A stretch of DNA of 64,000 nt from Burkholderiales bacterium JOSHI_001 (GCA_000244995.1 CM001438.1:2132090-2196089), one strand, 5' to 3'; positions 15,514 through 24,423 are shown, counted from the first letter of the stretch. Numbers and translations: made by a program. The notes: generated by a model not told the origin, from the letters alone.

Positions 15514-16161
15514 TCAGCGGCCCAGCGCCAGCTTCAGGCCCAGCGCCACGAACACGCCCCCCGCCACACGGCGCAGCCACCGGCCCACCGCCGCGCGCGA
15601 ACGCAGCGTTTCACGCAGCCGCGCCACCCCGGCCGCAATGGCCAGGTTCACCAGGGTGCCGTTCAGGTTGAACAGCAGGCCCAGCAGCCACAGCGCCAGG
15701 CCGGGGTGCGCGGCGTCCGGTGCCACGAACTGCGGCAGCAGCGCCAGGAAGAACAGCGCCACCTTGGGGTTCAGCGCATTGGTCAGGAAGCCCTGGCCGA
15801 AGATGCGCCAAAAGGGCAGCGCGGCCCCGTCCGTGCCACCTGAAGGGAGATCGTCCGACGCCGGTGTCGCGGCGCCTGCGCGCAGCAGGCCCATGCCCAG
15901 CCACACCAGGTAGGCCGCCCCGCCCCAGCGCAGCACGGCCATGGCCTGCGGTGCCTGCGCCAGCAGCGTGGCCAGGCCCAGCGCCACCGCCGCCGCGTGC
16001 AGCAAGCCCCCTGCGCCCACGCCCAGGGCCGCTGCCGCGCCCGCGCGAAAGCCATGCGCGGCGCTGCGCGTGACCACCAGGGCCATGTCGGCCCCGGGCG
16101 TGATGTTCAGCAGCAGCCCGGCGCCGATGAACAGCGGCAGGTTCTGGACGCCCTCGACCAC
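15514..16161 (-). CDS. LysE/RhtB family amino acid exporter
   Basis: A 215-residue inner-membrane exporter with about six helices. Early LLLNITPGADMALVVTRSAAHGFRAG is the family signature, and GFLTNALNPKVALFFLALLPQFV is the second conserved block. The substrate is unknown; relatives export amino acids and their analogues. GTG 16161 was chosen because AAGGGG stands eight bases upstream; a GTG at 16194 would overlap the preceding chromate transporter gene. It ends about 160 bases from the PepSY gene; that gap (15357-15513) shows nothing recognised. Confidence 0.85.
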   Translation of the reverse strand: MVEGVQNLPLFIGAGLLLNITPGADMALVVTRSAAHGFRAGAAAALGVGAGGLLHAAAVALGLATLLAQAPQAMAVLRWGGAAYLVWLGMGLLRAGAATPASDDLPSGGTDGAALPFWRIFGQGFLTNALNPKVALFFLALLPQFVAPDAAHPGLALWLLGLLFNLNGTLVNLAIAAGVARLRETLRSRAAVGRWLRRVAGGVFVALGLKLALGR

Positions 16162-16174
16162 GCGCGATGCCCCT

Positions 16175-16756
16175 TCAGGCGAAGCCGGCGCCACCCACCA
16201 GCGCGCCGATGGCGATCGGCACCAGCGGGGTCCAGCGGGTGCGGCGCATCAGCAGCACGGTCAGCGCCATCAGCGCCGCCGCGCCCGCAGCCTGCGGCGC
16301 GCTGGCACGCGAAGCTTGCACCAGGATCCACGCGGTGGCGCACAGCAGGCCGATGGTCAGCGGCACCATGCCGGTGGTGAAGGCGCGCAGCGGCAGCGCC
16401 TGGGCATTGCGCTGGCCCCAGCGCCCCACGGCCCAGGCCAGCAGCGACGACGGCCCCATGATGCCCGCCATGGTGGCCAGCAAGCCGGCCAGGCCGGCCG
16501 CGTTCCAGCCCACCAGGGCCACGAACAGGATGTTGGGCCCCGGCGCGGCCTGGGCCAGCGCCACCGACGCCCCGAACTGCGCGTCGCTCAACCAGCCTTG
16601 CTGGCCCACCAGCCAGCGCTGCATGTCCGGCGCGGTGGTGATGGCCCCGCCCACCGCCAGCAGCGACAGCACGCAGAAGTGCGCCAGCAACTGCAGCAGG
16701 TCGGTGGCCGTCAGGCCGTGGGTGCCGGCCAGGGCCAGCAGGTCGGTGCCGCTCAT
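16175..16756 (-). CDS. chromate transporter subunit (short-chain CHR), second half
   Basis: A 193-residue membrane protein of the CHR family. Signatures: LLAVGGAITTAPDMQRWLV, then ALAQAAPGPNILFVALVGW, equivalent to the family's QxxPGP motif. With the neighbouring gene it forms a pair of half-size CHR proteins, a known arrangement in which both halves are needed. The predicted role is chromate export, or transport of a similar oxyanion. ATG 16756 overlaps the stop of the upstream half by ATGA. Confidence 0.83.
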   Translation of the reverse strand: MSGTDLLALAGTHGLTATDLLQLLAHFCVLSLLAVGGAITTAPDMQRWLVGQQGWLSDAQFGASVALAQAAPGPNILFVALVGWNAAGLAGLLATMAGIMGPSSLLAWAVGRWGQRNAQALPLRAFTTGMVPLTIGLLCATAWILVQASRASAPQAAGAAALMALTVLLMRRTRWTPLVPIAIGALVGGAGFA

Positions 16757-17346
16757 GGCCCGGTGCCCTTGGCCGCCAGCCGCCGCGCCGCCCAGGCCAT
16801 CGCCGCCCCGCCCAGGCCCAGCACCACCCACGCCAGCGGCCAGCGCAGCAGGCCCACGGCCACGAAGGTGCCGCCCAGCACGGCCCAGCAGGCCGTGCGG
16901 CCCATGGCATTGCCGCGCAGCGTGGGCAGCAGCTTCAGCGCGGTGGACAGGATCAGCCCCGCCGCCACCGCGCCCATGCCGCGCAGTGCGCCGGCCACCG
17001 CCGGGTGGTGCTGGAAGGACTGGTGCACCAGGGTCATGGCCAGCACGATGAAGGTGGGCACCGTCAGCATGCCGGCCACCGCCGCCGCCGCGCCGCGCAG
17101 GCCGAAGTGGCGGTCGCCGAAGACGATGGCCAGGTTGATGATGTTGGGCCCCGGCAGCACCTGGCTCAGCGCCAGCAATTCAACGAACTGCTGTTGCGTG
17201 AGCCACTGTTCGCGCTCCACCAGTTCGCGCTGGGCCACCGGCAGCACGCCGCCGAAGCCCTGCAGCGCCAGCCGGTTGAACACCCGGAACAAATCCCCCG
17301 CCGATCGCGGCCGGCGCGGCGCGTCCCCGACCGGGCTGGGGTTCAT
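16753..17346 (-). CDS. chromate transporter subunit (short-chain CHR), first half
   Basis: A 197-residue partner of the previous gene. It has the LALQGFGGVLPVAQRELVE segment near residue 26, QVLPGPNIINLAIVFGDRHFG in the centre, and then several hydrophobic helices. Duplicate halves arranged in antiparallel topology are the family model. The TGA at its end overlaps the next start, so the two are translated together. The upstream MFS gene overlaps its start region by four bases, giving a tight minus-strand operon 18.5 to 16.2 kb. Confidence 0.83.
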   Translation of the reverse strand: MNPSPVGDAPRRPRSAGDLFRVFNRLALQGFGGVLPVAQRELVEREQWLTQQQFVELLALSQVLPGPNIINLAIVFGDRHFGLRGAAAAVAGMLTVPTFIVLAMTLVHQSFQHHPAVAGALRGMGAVAAGLILSTALKLLPTLRGNAMGRTACWAVLGGTFVAVGLLRWPLAWVVLGLGGAAMAWAARRLAAKGTGP

Positions 17347-18536
17347 GACCTGGCGGCCCGTTCACGAAGGCGGCGCTCGGCCCACACGCTCAGGGCCATG
17401 GCCCCCAGCACCCAGGCCAGGCCCACCGCATGCAGGTGCTGGAAGCCCGACGCCGCCAGCATGGCCCCGCCCATGGCCGCGCCGATGGCCTGGCCCACGT
17501 ACATGGCCGAGCTGTTCAGCGCCATCAGCGCCGGCGCCAGGGCCGGGGCGGCCAGGCCCAGGCGGGCCTGCTGCGCCGAGTTCGACGCGAAGCAGCCCAG
17601 GCCCCAGGGCGCGGTCACCAGCAGCATGGTGGCGAAACCGGTGGCCAGCGGCCAGGCCAGCAGCGACACGGCGATGCAGCCCAGCAGCACCAGCACGGCG
17701 CGCGCGGCACCCCAGTGGTCCACCCGCCGCGACAGCCACACATTGCCGATGAAGCCGAAGGCGCCGAAGGACATGAACAGCGCGCTCACCTGCGCCGGGC
17801 TGGCGTGCAGCACCTGGCGGTAGTAGGGCGCCATGTAGGCGAACTGGGTGAACTGGCCGGCCGAACTGGCCACCGTGACGGCCACCACCGCCATCAGCGC
17901 CGGGTTGGTGAGCGTGGCGCGCCAGGCGGCCATCGACAGCGGCGCCGGCTTCACGCCGTCGGGCACGGCGTGCCAGACCCAGGCCGCGCTGGCCAGGCCC
18001 AGCAGGCCCACCACGGCGAAGGCCCAGCGCCAGCTCAGCACCTCGGCGATGTAGGCATGCAGCGGCATGCCCAGCACCGAGGCCACGCTCCAGCCCAGGA
18101 ACACGAAGGTGATGGCGCGTCCGCGCTGTTCGGGCGGGGCCATCACGCCGATCGCCGCCGCCGCCTGCGGCGTGACCACCGCGGCGCCCAGCATGGTGGC
18201 CGCGCGCAGCAGCGCCAGCGGGGCGTAGGCCGGCATCCACGCGGAGAGCAGGTGCCCCAGGCCGAACCAGGCCAGCCAGAAGGTCAGCAGCCGGCGCCGG
18301 TCGGTGCCGCCCACCACGGCGGCCAGCAGCGGCGCCCCCAGGCCCACCACCACCGCGCCGATGGTCACCAACTGCCCGCCCAGGGCCAGGCTGATCTGCA
18401 GGTCCTGGACGATGTTGTTCATCGCCCCCGCCACCACCATCACGCCGCAGCCGATCGCGAAGTTCGCGGCCATCAGGGACCACTGGGCCTGGCGCAGCGG
18501 TCCGGCGGGCAGGGGCAGGGCGGCGCCCTGCGCCAT
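17343..18536 (-). CDS. MFS transporter (drug/arabinose efflux type)
   Basis: A 397-residue major facilitator with twelve predicted helices. The loop after helix 2 has VVGGTDRRRLL in place of the usual GxxxDRxGRR, and helix 5 carries LGWSVASVLGMPLHAYI, like the DHA1 efflux group (Pfam MFS_1). The substrate is not predictable. ATG 18536 shares its first base with the last base of the upstream stop (ATGA), showing coupling with the dehydrogenase gene. Confidence 0.85.
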   Translation of the reverse strand: MAQGAALPLPAGPLRQAQWSLMAANFAIGCGVMVVAGAMNNIVQDLQISLALGGQLVTIGAVVVGLGAPLLAAVVGGTDRRRLLTFWLAWFGLGHLLSAWMPAYAPLALLRAATMLGAAVVTPQAAAAIGVMAPPEQRGRAITFVFLGWSVASVLGMPLHAYIAEVLSWRWAFAVVGLLGLASAAWVWHAVPDGVKPAPLSMAAWRATLTNPALMAVVAVTVASSAGQFTQFAYMAPYYRQVLHASPAQVSALFMSFGAFGFIGNVWLSRRVDHWGAARAVLVLLGCIAVSLLAWPLATGFATMLLVTAPWGLGCFASNSAQQARLGLAAPALAPALMALNSSAMYVGQAIGAAMGGAMLAASGFQHLHAVGLAWVLGAMALSVWAERRLRERAARS

Positions 18537-19543
18537 CAGCGGATCACCTTCAGGGCGTCCGGGTTGACGATGTGGGTGGGCTGCTGGTTGATGAAGGCGA
18601 TGACGTTGTCGAAGGCGGCGCCGAAGTACATCTCGTAGCTGTCCTGCTCCACGTAGCCGATGTGCGGCGTGCACACCGCGTTTTCCAGCCGCAACAGCGG
18701 GTGGCCCTGCAGGATGGGTTCGCTCTCGAACACGTCCACCGCGGCCATGCCGGGGCGGCCCTTGTTCAGCGCCGACACCAGGGCGTTTTCTTCCACCAGC
18801 TCGGCGCGGGACGTGTTGACGAACAGCGCCGTGGGCTTCATGCGCGCCAGGTCGTCCAGGCGGATGATGCCGCGCGTGGCCTCGTTCAGGCGCAGGTGCA
18901 CGCTCAGCACGTCGCAGGCCTCGAAAAAGGCGCTGCAGCTGGGCGCCGGCAGGCAGCCCTCACGGGCGGCACGTTCACGCGCGTCTTCGCTGCCCCACAC
19001 GGTGACGTGCATGCCGAAGGCCCGGCCGTAGCCGGCCACCAACTGGCCGATCTTGCCGTAGCCCCAGATGCCCAGGGTCTTGCCCTTGAGCACCTGGCCC
19101 AGGCCGAAGTTCGGCGGCATGGACGCGGCCTTCAGCCCCGACTGCTGCCAGGCGCCGTGCTTCAGGTTGCCGATGTACTGCGGCAGGCGCCGCATCGCGG
19201 CCATGATCAGGGCCCAGGTCAGCTCGGCCGGGGCCACCGGCGAGCCCACGCCCTCGGCCACCGCGATGCCCAGCTTGGTGGCCGCCTCCACGTCGATGTG
19301 GCCGCCCACGCGGCCGGTCTGGGCGATGAGCTTGAGCTTGGGCAGCTTCTCCAGCAGCTGGCGCGGGAACTGGGTGCGCTCGCGGATCAGCACCAGGATG
19401 TCGGCGTCGCGCAGCCGCACCGACAACTGGCCGATGCCCTTGACGGTGTTGGTGAAGACCTTGGCGTTGTAGGGTTCCAGCCGGGCCGCGCATTTCAGCT
19501 TGCGAACCGCGTCCTGGTAGTCGTCGAGGATGATGATGTTCAT
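18536..19543 (-). CDS. D-2-hydroxyacid dehydrogenase family protein
   Basis: A 335-residue NAD-dependent dehydrogenase of the phosphoglycerate dehydrogenase/formate dehydrogenase fold. The NAD-binding motif is GIWGYGKIGQLVAGYGRAFG (near residues 157-176). The catalytic set appears as the Arg in NTSRAELVEENAL, a Glu in FESEP and the His in CTPHIGYVEQDSYEMYF. The substrate is unknown. Position as first gene of the MFS/chromate/LysE run does not reveal a pathway. ATG 19543 is used; ATG 19558 would add five residues. Confidence 0.87.
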   Translation of the reverse strand: MNIIILDDYQDAVRKLKCAARLEPYNAKVFTNTVKGIGQLSVRLRDADILVLIRERTQFPRQLLEKLPKLKLIAQTGRVGGHIDVEAATKLGIAVAEGVGSPVAPAELTWALIMAAMRRLPQYIGNLKHGAWQQSGLKAASMPPNFGLGQVLKGKTLGIWGYGKIGQLVAGYGRAFGMHVTVWGSEDARERAAREGCLPAPSCSAFFEACDVLSVHLRLNEATRGIIRLDDLARMKPTALFVNTSRAELVEENALVSALNKGRPGMAAVDVFESEPILQGHPLLRLENAVCTPHIGYVEQDSYEMYFGAAFDNVIAFINQQPTHIVNPDALKVIR

Positions 19544-19640
19544 AGGGCAGCCCGCCATTGTGCCCGCTCCGGCACGGGGCTTGCCGCCCGGCTACCATGC
19601 CCGCCACCCCTCAGCCCGAGGGGCACCGGAGACAGCCCGC

Positions 19641-20159
19641 ATGACCCTCTCTATGCACAGCGCCAGCGCGCCGATCTTTCTGACCCAGCTCAAGGCCATG
19701 CTGGGCTGGCTGGACCAGGCCGAGGCCCACGCCAAGGCGCGCGGCTTCGACCCCGACAACTACCTCGGCTGCCGCCTGGCGCCCGACATGCTGCCCTTCA
19801 CGGCGCAGATCCGCATTGCCAGCGACGCGGCCAAGGGCTGCATGGCCCGCCTGGCCGGCCGGGAGCCGCCGAAGTTCGAGGACAACGAGGTGCACTTCGA
19901 CGAACTGCGCGAACGCATTCGCAAGACCATCGCCTACGTGGAGTCGGTGCCGGCGGCGGCGGTGGACGGCAGCGAGGCGCGCAGCATCACCATCCCCATG
20001 CGCACCCGCGAGCCCTATGTGTTCCAGGGCGCGTATTTCCTGCGCCACTGGGCGCTGCCCAACTTCTTCTTCCACTGCGGCATGGCCTATGCGCTACTGC
20101 GCCACAACGGCGTGGCGCTGGGCAAGCAGGACTTCCTGGCGCTGCCGCCGCAGGCCTGA
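19641..20159 (+). CDS. DUF1993 family protein
   Basis: A 172-residue soluble helical protein of the DUF1993 family, with a DinB-like four-helix layout. Signatures: FLTQLKAMLGWLDQAEAHAK at the start, LAPDMLPFTAQIRIASDAAKG in the middle, and FLRHWALPNFFFHCGMAYALLRHNGVALGKQDFL at the end. The function is unknown. It is divergent from the dehydrogenase gene, with about 97 bases between them. Confidence 0.88.
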   Translation: MTLSMHSASAPIFLTQLKAMLGWLDQAEAHAKARGFDPDNYLGCRLAPDMLPFTAQIRIASDAAKGCMARLAGREPPKFEDNEVHFDELRERIRKTIAYVESVPAAAVDGSEARSITIPMRTREPYVFQGAYFLRHWALPNFFFHCGMAYALLRHNGVALGKQDFLALPPQA

Positions 20160-20164
20160 GGGGG

Positions 20165-20509
20165 TCAGTGCTCCTGAAGGCCCATCGGGGCCGTCAGGTC
20201 GCCGCTGTCGGGGAAGGCCGTGTCCAGCGCGTGGTGCAGGTCCAGCCGCATGCGGCGGCTGTCGGGCAGGCTCATCGGCAGGGTGGCGAACACCGCGTCG
20301 CGCAGGTTCCACAGCTCGATGGGCTGCTGGGTGCGGCGCACCCGTTCGCGCAGCCAGGCGCCGTCGGCGCCGGGCAGGGGGTCCACCGCGGCCATGAAGC
20401 GCTGTTTCATTTCAACGAAGGCGCGGCGGGCCGCAATCTGGGCCAGGCGCTCCTGCGGCATGCCGCTGCCGGGCAGGTCCATGCCATGGGCCAGGTGGGG
20501 AAGCCGCAT
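20165..20509 (-). CDS. small hypothetical protein, paralogue of its neighbour
   Basis: A 114-residue soluble protein without recognised family. Its core (LRERVRRTQQPIELWNLRDAVFATLP, with SRRMRLDLHHALDTAFP) resembles that of the next gene (LRTRLERARTLRELWHLRASLYNLV, with LRLARLNRHFP), so the two look like an ancient tandem duplication. The start at 20509 follows the neighbour's stop by two bases, so they are co-translated. Its 3' end faces the DUF1993 gene. Confidence 0.65.
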   Translation of the reverse strand: MRLPHLAHGMDLPGSGMPQERLAQIAARRAFVEMKQRFMAAVDPLPGADGAWLRERVRRTQQPIELWNLRDAVFATLPMSLPDSRRMRLDLHHALDTAFPDSGDLTAPMGLQEH

Positions 20510-20511
20510 GC

Positions 20512-20934
20512 TCAGGGCTCCAGCGGCGCAAAGCCGGACAGCGGCGCGCGGGTGGGGAAATGGCGGTTCAGGCGGGCCAGGCGCAGTTCGGCCTGGTGCT
20601 GGCTGTGCGCCACCGCCACCAGGTTGTAAAGCGATGCGCGCAGGTGCCACAGTTCGCGCAGCGTGCGGGCGCGCTCCAGGCGGGTGCGCAGCCACAACGC
20701 TTCGCTGCCGCCCAGGTCAGACAGCGCGTCGGTGAATTCATCGCGCACCGCGGCCAGCCGGCGGTCGGCCGGGCGGGCCCAGGGCGTGGGGGCGGCCAGC
20801 CAGCGCAACAGGCGGCGCCAGGCGCTGGGGGCGGCAAACAGGACCGCCGGCGGGCACACCAGCACATGGCCGCTTTCGCAGCCTGCGAGCGGTCGGCCGA
20901 ACAAGCGGCGCCATACAGGAACGGTGGGCATCAT
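20512..20934 (-). CDS. small hypothetical protein, paralogue of its neighbour
   Basis: A 140-residue protein beginning MMPTVPVWRRLFGRPLAG; either ATG (20934 or 20931) may be used. A moderately hydrophobic segment (VLVCPPAVLFAAPSAWRRLLRWLAA) precedes the domain shared with the downstream gene. No known family. The 240 bases between this start and 21174 hold the divergent promoters but no motif that I recognise. Confidence 0.65.
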   Translation of the reverse strand: MMPTVPVWRRLFGRPLAGCESGHVLVCPPAVLFAAPSAWRRLLRWLAAPTPWARPADRRLAAVRDEFTDALSDLGGSEALWLRTRLERARTLRELWHLRASLYNLVAVAHSQHQAELRLARLNRHFPTRAPLSGFAPLEP

Positions 20935-21173
20935 GGCAATGTGTATCGGCAGGTCGGGGCTGAAAGTTGAGACATTGTTGGCAGGGCAGCGCCGACTTGA
21001 TCGACCGAACAAGCCGGGGTGGGGCGGGCAAATCGACCTTGCGGGACCGGCCCGGCACCGGCGGATGGCGCTGGATGGGTCCATCGGACGGGGCATTTCC
21101 CGGCCGGTTGGCGCCATGGCCTGCGCTATCCTTTGCCACCCCAAAGACCGGGACGACGAGGCAGGGACGAACC

Positions 21174-21848
21174 ATGGGATTTCTGGACGACCTGAAGAAG
21201 CAGGCCGGCGAACTGCAGGCCCAGCAGAACCAGGACACAAGCGCCTTGCAGCGCAACGCGGCGCTGGTCGAATCAGCCTGCCAGTCGGTGGTGAAGTACT
21301 TCAACGACCTGGTGCGCCAACTGGACGTGCTGCGTCCGCGCAGCGCGGCGCGCTACGCCTTCGACAACCGCACCATCGTGGACGGCCTGCAGCACGGCGA
21401 ATTCGCCGCCGACCTGCGCAAGAAGCCCCTGCGCGAGCAGCCGGTGGTGGACTACATCGAATGCCGCAGCAAGCTGAAGAGCGGGCGCACCGTCCGGCTG
21501 GCGAAAAACTTCATCAACGAGATGGAGCGGGTGGAAACCGCGGTGCGCCTGGCCGGGGTGCACTGCACGCCCGAGCCGATCCGCAACCCCGACAACGGCA
21601 AGCTGATCGAGGTGCGCTACGAATTCGTGGCCGACATCGCCTGCGGCGTGCGCGTGGTGCCCGACCACGACCGGGCCCTGCTGCGCTTCACGGTGCGCAA
21701 CCTGGACGGCATTGAAAGCGTGGAAGGCGACTTCACGCCGCTGCAGATCACCCAGGCCCGGCTGGACGAACTGGCCAAATGGTGGGTGGGCCAGCCGCAC
21801 CGCTTCTGGGAAGGGGCGCAAAACATGCGCCGCCAAGAGCCGCGCTGA
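21174..21848 (+). CDS. conserved hypothetical protein
   Basis: A 224-residue soluble protein, not recognised as a named domain. It begins with a helical segment (MGFLDDLKKQAGELQAQQNQ) and continues as an alpha/beta domain ending ITQARLDELAKWWVGQPHRFWE. The conservation-like pattern of charged and aromatic residues indicates a real gene. It converges on the Cdd1-like gene with an eight-base gap. Confidence 0.75.
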   Translation: MGFLDDLKKQAGELQAQQNQDTSALQRNAALVESACQSVVKYFNDLVRQLDVLRPRSAARYAFDNRTIVDGLQHGEFAADLRKKPLREQPVVDYIECRSKLKSGRTVRLAKNFINEMERVETAVRLAGVHCTPEPIRNPDNGKLIEVRYEFVADIACGVRVVPDHDRALLRFTVRNLDGIESVEGDFTPLQITQARLDELAKWWVGQPHRFWEGAQNMRRQEPR

Positions 21849-21856
21849 AACCGCTG

Positions 21857-22171
21857 TCAGAGTTCGGGGAACTGGATCTTGCGTTGCGCCGTGTAGTGCC
21901 ACCAGGGCGCGGGCGGGGCACCGCGCATGAAGTCGGTGACCGCCATGAAGGTGTCCAGCACGCAGGGGTCCTGGCGGCAGCCGCTGTGGACGCACATCGC
22001 CTGGTACAGCACGAAGGGGTCGCGCCGCGCCAGTTCACGCGGGTGGGTGATGCCCAGTTCACGCAGATCGGCCGCCATGGCCGGGCCCACGTTGGGCAAC
22101 TGTTCCAGGGTCTGGCAGTCGGCGGCCCGTTGCGCCTTGCCCTTGCCTGGCGTGAAGGCCACGGCGCTCAT
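21857..22171 (-). CDS. helix-hairpin-helix protein, Cdd1 (pathogenicity locus) family
   Basis: A 104-residue protein with one helix-hairpin-helix (LEQLPNVGPAMAADLRELGI, residues 22-41) and the family's cysteine-containing C-terminal part (LYQAMCVHSGCRQDPCVLDTF, then PWWHYTAQRK). HhH motifs bind DNA backbone non-specifically; the cellular role is unknown. It follows lexA on the same strand by 13 bases, so it is probably part of the lexA transcript and SOS controlled; this is inference. Confidence 0.85.
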   Translation of the reverse strand: MSAVAFTPGKGKAQRAADCQTLEQLPNVGPAMAADLRELGITHPRELARRDPFVLYQAMCVHSGCRQDPCVLDTFMAVTDFMRGAPPAPWWHYTAQRKIQFPEL

Positions 22172-22184
22172 GCCCGCCTGCCCT

Positions 22185-22859
22185 TCACACCAGCATGCTG
22201 TTGCGGATGAGGCCCACCGCCAGGCCTTCCAGCGCGAAGGGCTCGTCGCTGTTCACCACGATGGCTTCGAAGTCGGGATTCTCGGGCAGCAGTTCGATGC
22301 GGGTGCCCTGGCGCTTGAAGCGCTTCACGGTCACCTCGTCGCCCAGGCGCGCCACCACGATCTGGCCGTTGCGGGCTTCGGCGGCCTTTTGCACCGCCAG
22401 CAGGTCGCCGTCCAGGATGCCGGCATCGCGCATGCTCATGCCGCGCACCCGCAGCAGGTAGTCGGGCTTGCGCGGGAACATGCTGGACTCCACCACATAG
22501 GTCTGGTCGATGTGTTCCTGCGCCAGGATGGGGCTGCCGGCGGCCACCCGGCCCACCAGCGGCAGGGTCAGCTGGGCCAGGCTGGGCAGCGGCAGCATGA
22601 ACTGCTTGCCGCGCGCCTGGTTCAGCGCCCGCAGCACTTCGGAACGCAGCCGGATGCCGCGCGAGGTGCCGCCCACCAGTTCGATGACGCCTTTGCGCGC
22701 CAGCGCCTGCAGGTGTTCTTCGGCGGCGTTGGCCGAGCGAAAGCCCAGTTCGGACGCGATTTCCGCCCGCGTGGGCGGGGCACCGGTGCGTTCGATGGCG
22801 CTTTGCACCAGTTCCAGGATCTGCTGCTGGCGGGCGGTGAGCTTGGGGCTTTCCTGCAT
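22185..22859 (-). CDS. lexA: LexA SOS repressor
   Basis: A 224-residue repressor-protease. The winged-helix DNA-binding domain is residues 1-70 ([26 protein letters not shown]). The self-cleavage site is Ala107-Gly108 (GRVAAGSP). The catalytic dyad is Ser142 (RGMSMRDAG) and Lys158 (AVQKAAEA). On DNA damage RecA filaments stimulate self-cleavage, freeing SOS promoters, which should include its own and the intI-dnaE2 promoter about 13 kb away. It is divergent from an asparaginase gene and shares the operator region with it. Confidence 0.97.
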   Translation of the reverse strand: MQESPKLTARQQQILELVQSAIERTGAPPTRAEIASELGFRSANAAEEHLQALARKGVIELVGGTSRGIRLRSEVLRALNQARGKQFMLPLPSLAQLTLPLVGRVAAGSPILAQEHIDQTYVVESSMFPRKPDYLLRVRGMSMRDAGILDGDLLAVQKAAEARNGQIVVARLGDEVTVKRFKRQGTRIELLPENPDFEAIVVNSDEPFALEGLAVGLIRNSMLV

Positions 22860-22896
22860 GATGCGTCCTTGTGGCCCCGGACAGACCGAGGCGAAA

Positions 22897-22931
22897 CTGG
22901 CAATTTATCCAGTGACTGTATTTTCATCCAG
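22897..22931 (-). promoter_or_regulatory. two degenerate LexA boxes before lexA
   Basis: CTGGCAATTTATCCAG (22897-22912) and CTGTATTTTCATCCAG (22916-22931) each keep most of the CTGT-N8-ACAG pattern and are 19 bases apart centre to centre. Tandem weaker boxes before lexA are usual for autoregulation. The second box could also cover the promoter of the divergent asparaginase gene. Confidence 0.75.
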
Positions 22932-22942
22932 ATGAGGGCTGC

Positions 22943-23890
22943 ATGACAAGCACCGTCGTGATCCTGGGCACCGGCGGCACCATCGCCGGGCGCAACCTCG
23001 GCCCCGTTGAGCGCCACGCCTACCGCGCCGGCGAACTCAGCGCGGCCGAGCTGGTGGCGGCGGTGCCGGCGCTGGCGGCCAGCCCGGTGGAGGCCGAATC
23101 GCTGGCCCAGATCGACAGCAAGGACATGGGTTTTGCGGTCTGGCAGCGCCTGGCCCAGCGCGTGGCCCAGCACCTGGCGCGGCCCGAGGTGGCTGGCGTG
23201 GTGGTCACCCACGGCACCGACACCCTGGAAGAAAGCGCGTATTTCCTGCACCGCGTGCTGTCGCCGGGGAAGCCCGTGGTGTTCACCGCGGCCATGCGCC
23301 CGGCCACCGCGCCCGGGGCCGACGGCCCGGCCAACCTGCTGGACGCGGTGGCCCTGGCCGGCTGGGGCGGGCCCGACCGGCCGCAGGGCGTGCTGGCCGT
23401 GCTGGGCGGCGTGGTGCATGGCGCGGCGGATGTGCGCAAGGCCGACTGCAACCTGGTGGACGCCTTCGATTCCGGCGAAGCCGGCGCGCTGGCGCGGCTG
23501 GAAGGCGGCGTGTTGCGCCGCTGGCGGGCCTGGCCGGCGGGCCCCGCGCTGGGCCTGGCCACGGTGGCGGCCGCGCCCGAGACCTGGCCGGCGGTGGAAA
23601 TCCTGATCAGCCACGCCCAGGCCCGCGGCGCGGTGGTGGACGCGCTGCTGGGCAGCGGCGCCGCCGGCCTGGTGGTGGCGGGCACCGGCAATGGCACGCT
23701 GCACGCCGACCTTGAAGTGGCCTTGAAAGCCGCCCATGCGCGCGGGGTGCCGGTGTGGCGCTGCACCCGCTGCGCCCGCGGCGCGGTGGTGGGGCGCGGC
23801 GCCGGCGCGCTGCCCCATGCCGGCGCCTTGAGCCCGGTGAAGGCGCGCATCGAGCTGATGCTGCAACTGCTGGCCGACAAGGCGGCCTGA
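22943..23890 (+). CDS. asparaginase (type I/II fold)
   Basis: A 315-residue asparaginase, hydrolysing L-asparagine to aspartate and ammonia. The first catalytic triad element is in ILGTGGTIAG (residues 8-17, Thr near 12) and the second in VVTHGTDTLEESAYFL (near 88-103, Thr and Asp). The C-terminal part (VVAGTGNGTLHADLEVALKAA) is also typical. There is no signal peptide, so it is cytoplasmic. It is divergent from lexA. Confidence 0.9.
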   Translation: MTSTVVILGTGGTIAGRNLGPVERHAYRAGELSAAELVAAVPALAASPVEAESLAQIDSKDMGFAVWQRLAQRVAQHLARPEVAGVVVTHGTDTLEESAYFLHRVLSPGKPVVFTAAMRPATAPGADGPANLLDAVALAGWGGPDRPQGVLAVLGGVVHGAADVRKADCNLVDAFDSGEAGALARLEGGVLRRWRAWPAGPALGLATVAAAPETWPAVEILISHAQARGAVVDALLGSGAAGLVVAGTGNGTLHADLEVALKAAHARGVPVWRCTRCARGAVVGRGAGALPHAGALSPVKARIELMLQLLADKAA

Positions 23891-23897
23891 AACGAAA

Positions 23898-23919
23898 AAG
23901 CCGCCCCGTGGGGCGGCTT
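23898..23919. terminator. hairpin between asparaginase and ohr
   Basis: AAGCCGCCCC pairs with GGGGCGGCTT around two bases. An A-run on the left serves as the T-run for the minus strand. It lies between convergent genes and probably ends ohr transcription, with weaker action in the other direction. Confidence 0.75.
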
Positions 23920-23938
23920 GCGATGCGGGGCGCTGCGT

Positions 23939-24373
23939 TCAGGCCAGCTTCAGCGTCACGTCCACGTTGCCGCGGGTGGCGTTGGAGTAGGGGCAGACCT
24001 CGTGGGCGGTGTCCACCAGGGCCTGGGCGGCGACGCGGTCCATGCCCGGCAGCGAGATGGTCATGGCCACTTCAATGCCAAAGGCACCGGCCTTGCCCTT
24101 GTGGGCGCCAATGCCCACCGACGACTGGATGGACACCTCCTTGGGCAGGGCCAGCTTCTGGCGCCCGGCCACGGCCTTCAGCGCGCCGATGAAGCAGGCC
24201 GCGTAGCCGGCGGCGAACAACTGCTCGGGGTTGGTGCCGAAGGCGCCGTCGCCGCCCAGTTCCTTGGGCGTGGTCAGCGTGGCTTTCAGCGCGCCGTCGG
24301 ACGATTCGGCGGTGCCGGCGCGGCCTCCGGTGGCGGTGGCGTGGGCGGTGTACAGGGCTTGTTCGATGGCCAT
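23939..24373 (-). CDS. ohr: Ohr-type organic hydroperoxide resistance protein
   Basis: A 144-residue OsmC/Ohr peroxidase that reduces organic hydroperoxides with dihydrolipoamide. The peroxidatic cysteine is in [10 protein letters not shown] (about residue 60) and the resolving cysteine in [16 protein letters not shown] (about residue 125). The N-terminal half has [16 protein letters not shown], the family hallmark. It follows the MarR-type ohrR gene on the same strand, the classical OhrR-Ohr pair. Confidence 0.93.
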   Translation of the reverse strand: MAIEQALYTAHATATGGRAGTAESSDGALKATLTTPKELGGDGAFGTNPEQLFAAGYAACFIGALKAVAGRQKLALPKEVSIQSSVGIGAHKGKAGAFGIEVAMTISLPGMDRVAAQALVDTAHEVCPYSNATRGNVDVTLKLA

Positions 24374-24423
24374 TTTGGGCTCCTCAGGTTGAAGTGGCAG
24401 GGGCAAGGGCGCCGGCGGTGGCA

